A stretch of 64,000 nt of DNA, taken from NCBI GenBank assembly GCA_963585895.1, contig OY757904.1:83559336-83623335 (forward strand), in the 5' to 3' direction. The notes beneath the pieces were generated by a model. That model worked only from the letters and a program-made list of their open reading frames with translations. It searched no databases and was not told the DNA's origin. Below, piece by piece: positions 63,384 to 64,000 of the stretch; the stretch's first letter is position 1; each line of letters begins with the position of its first letter. The position numbers and the translations under genes are program-made. Origin of the DNA: Sepioteuthis lessoniana (taxonomy: Eukaryota; Mollusca; Cephalopoda; Myopsida; Loliginidae).

Positions 63384-63622
63384 TTTGGTTTCTTTGTTTA
63401 ATGGCATATCAACCTTGGTAGGTTATTTAATGTCAAAGCTATTCTCCAAGAAGAACAGTAATGGTACTATTTAACCCATAGCTGGGAGGATAAGGGGGTT
63501 CATACCTTTCACAAGGGTATTTGTCCGAAAGTGAACGTAATAGCGCGACTGGAGTACGAACTCCCTGACTACGATTCCGCAGTCCATCGCTTTAACCATT
63601 ACACCACGAGAACACCCCCTGA
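63384..63622 (-). mobile_element. tRNA-headed SINE (family B), near full length
   Basis: Antisense copy. Tail at the left (TTTGGTTTCTTTGTTTAATGG, CATATCAACCTTGGTAGG), body CTATTCTCCAAGAAGAACAG, TATTTAACCCATAGC and TTTGTCCGAAAGTGAACGT, and tRNA-like head at the right (GGAGTACGAACTCCC as B box, TTTAACCATTACACCACG as the A-box side). Confidence 0.8.
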
Positions 63623-64000
63623 TAACTGCTCGGATCCACCTGTTGTCAGCGAACTTTGCAACGTGTCCGTCTCAAGTGAACTTTTGTTTTCGGTACTCTG
63701 CGATTACGACCTTCACTCCCATCTGCTCTCGAATTACCTTGCTTCGGATGTAATCACGTTGCGTTGCATTATTCAATAACATAAATCTTTAAATGAACCA
63801 AACAGTTGATGAGGTAATGATGGCGTGGTTAAAGTGATCTAAACTCAAAAGGTGATAAGATGTTCTGAAATTACTGTGACTCGCCAATATGTACAACATT
63901 CAAACAACAAAGATTTGTTGTACTTATCAAAATGTTTCTTTCTTTTACAAAATTTATTTTTTCAGTGTAGTAGTTAAAATTTAATTGTCTATTTCACATT
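63623..64000. other. No gene recognised
   Basis: Slightly GC-richer start (63623-63770), then AT-rich. No coding or repeat call could be supported. Confidence 0.4.

Overview
This is an AT-rich eukaryotic (animal) genomic window dominated by transposable-element debris and microsatellites. It contains one convincing fragment of a host gene. The mix points to a mollusc, most likely a coleoid cephalopod such as an octopus (inference). The features behind that are many copies of one non-LTR retrotransposon family with a restriction-like endonuclease, tRNA-headed SINEs, mariner elements, and dense (TA)n, (GA)n, (GT)n and (TAA)n tracts. No bacterial-style operon, CRISPR array, origin or canonical RNA gene is visible.

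Host coding content. At 2.6-3.1 kb on the minus strand there is one exon of a class A (rhodopsin-like) G-protein-coupled receptor. It carries TM1 to TM3 with an NRY motif and is bounded by a 3' splice acceptor and a strong GTAAGT donor. The rest of the gene must lie outside the window or in unrecognised exons. Weaker exon candidates without homology lie at 25.7-26.0, 37.1-37.3, 39.4-39.5 and 57.2-57.3 kb; treat them as hypotheses.

Mobile elements. The main player is a non-LTR retrotransposon of the R2/R4/Dong/NeSL group: reverse transcriptase (RT), a C-terminal CCHC knuckle and a PD-(D/E)XK restriction-like endonuclease (REL-endo). About twenty copies or fragments occur on both strands. The most complete is on the minus strand at 29.0-33.8 kb and is split by a clean 1.09-kb LTR-like insertion with a 4-bp duplication. 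A close relative truncated at the 5' end lies on the plus strand at 59.9-61.6 kb, with the YMDD active site intact. A graveyard of same-strand fragments fills 50.4-56.3 kb, and antisense fragments fill 14.8-16.1, 18.2-19.3 and 23.4-25.7 kb. Most copies end in a small hairpin, then a GTGAAAAACTC block and a (TAA)n tail; many truncated 5' ends also abut (TAA)n. Two mariner copies (3.53-4.84 and 26.53-27.79 kb) are defective in complementary ways. The first is inserted into a LINE copy at a TA that the other copies show intact.

Small repeats. Two tRNA-headed SINE families, a composite repeat family with a 50-60 bp tandem core (8.0, 14.5, 16.2, 19.4, 40-40.8, 42.6-44.6 and 48.4 kb), several fold-back palindromes and long microsatellites occupy much of the rest. 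The remaining stretches are AT-rich DNA in which I recognise nothing. None of the transposons here looks able to move by itself: the RT, CCHC or transposase catalytic residues are lost in one copy or another.
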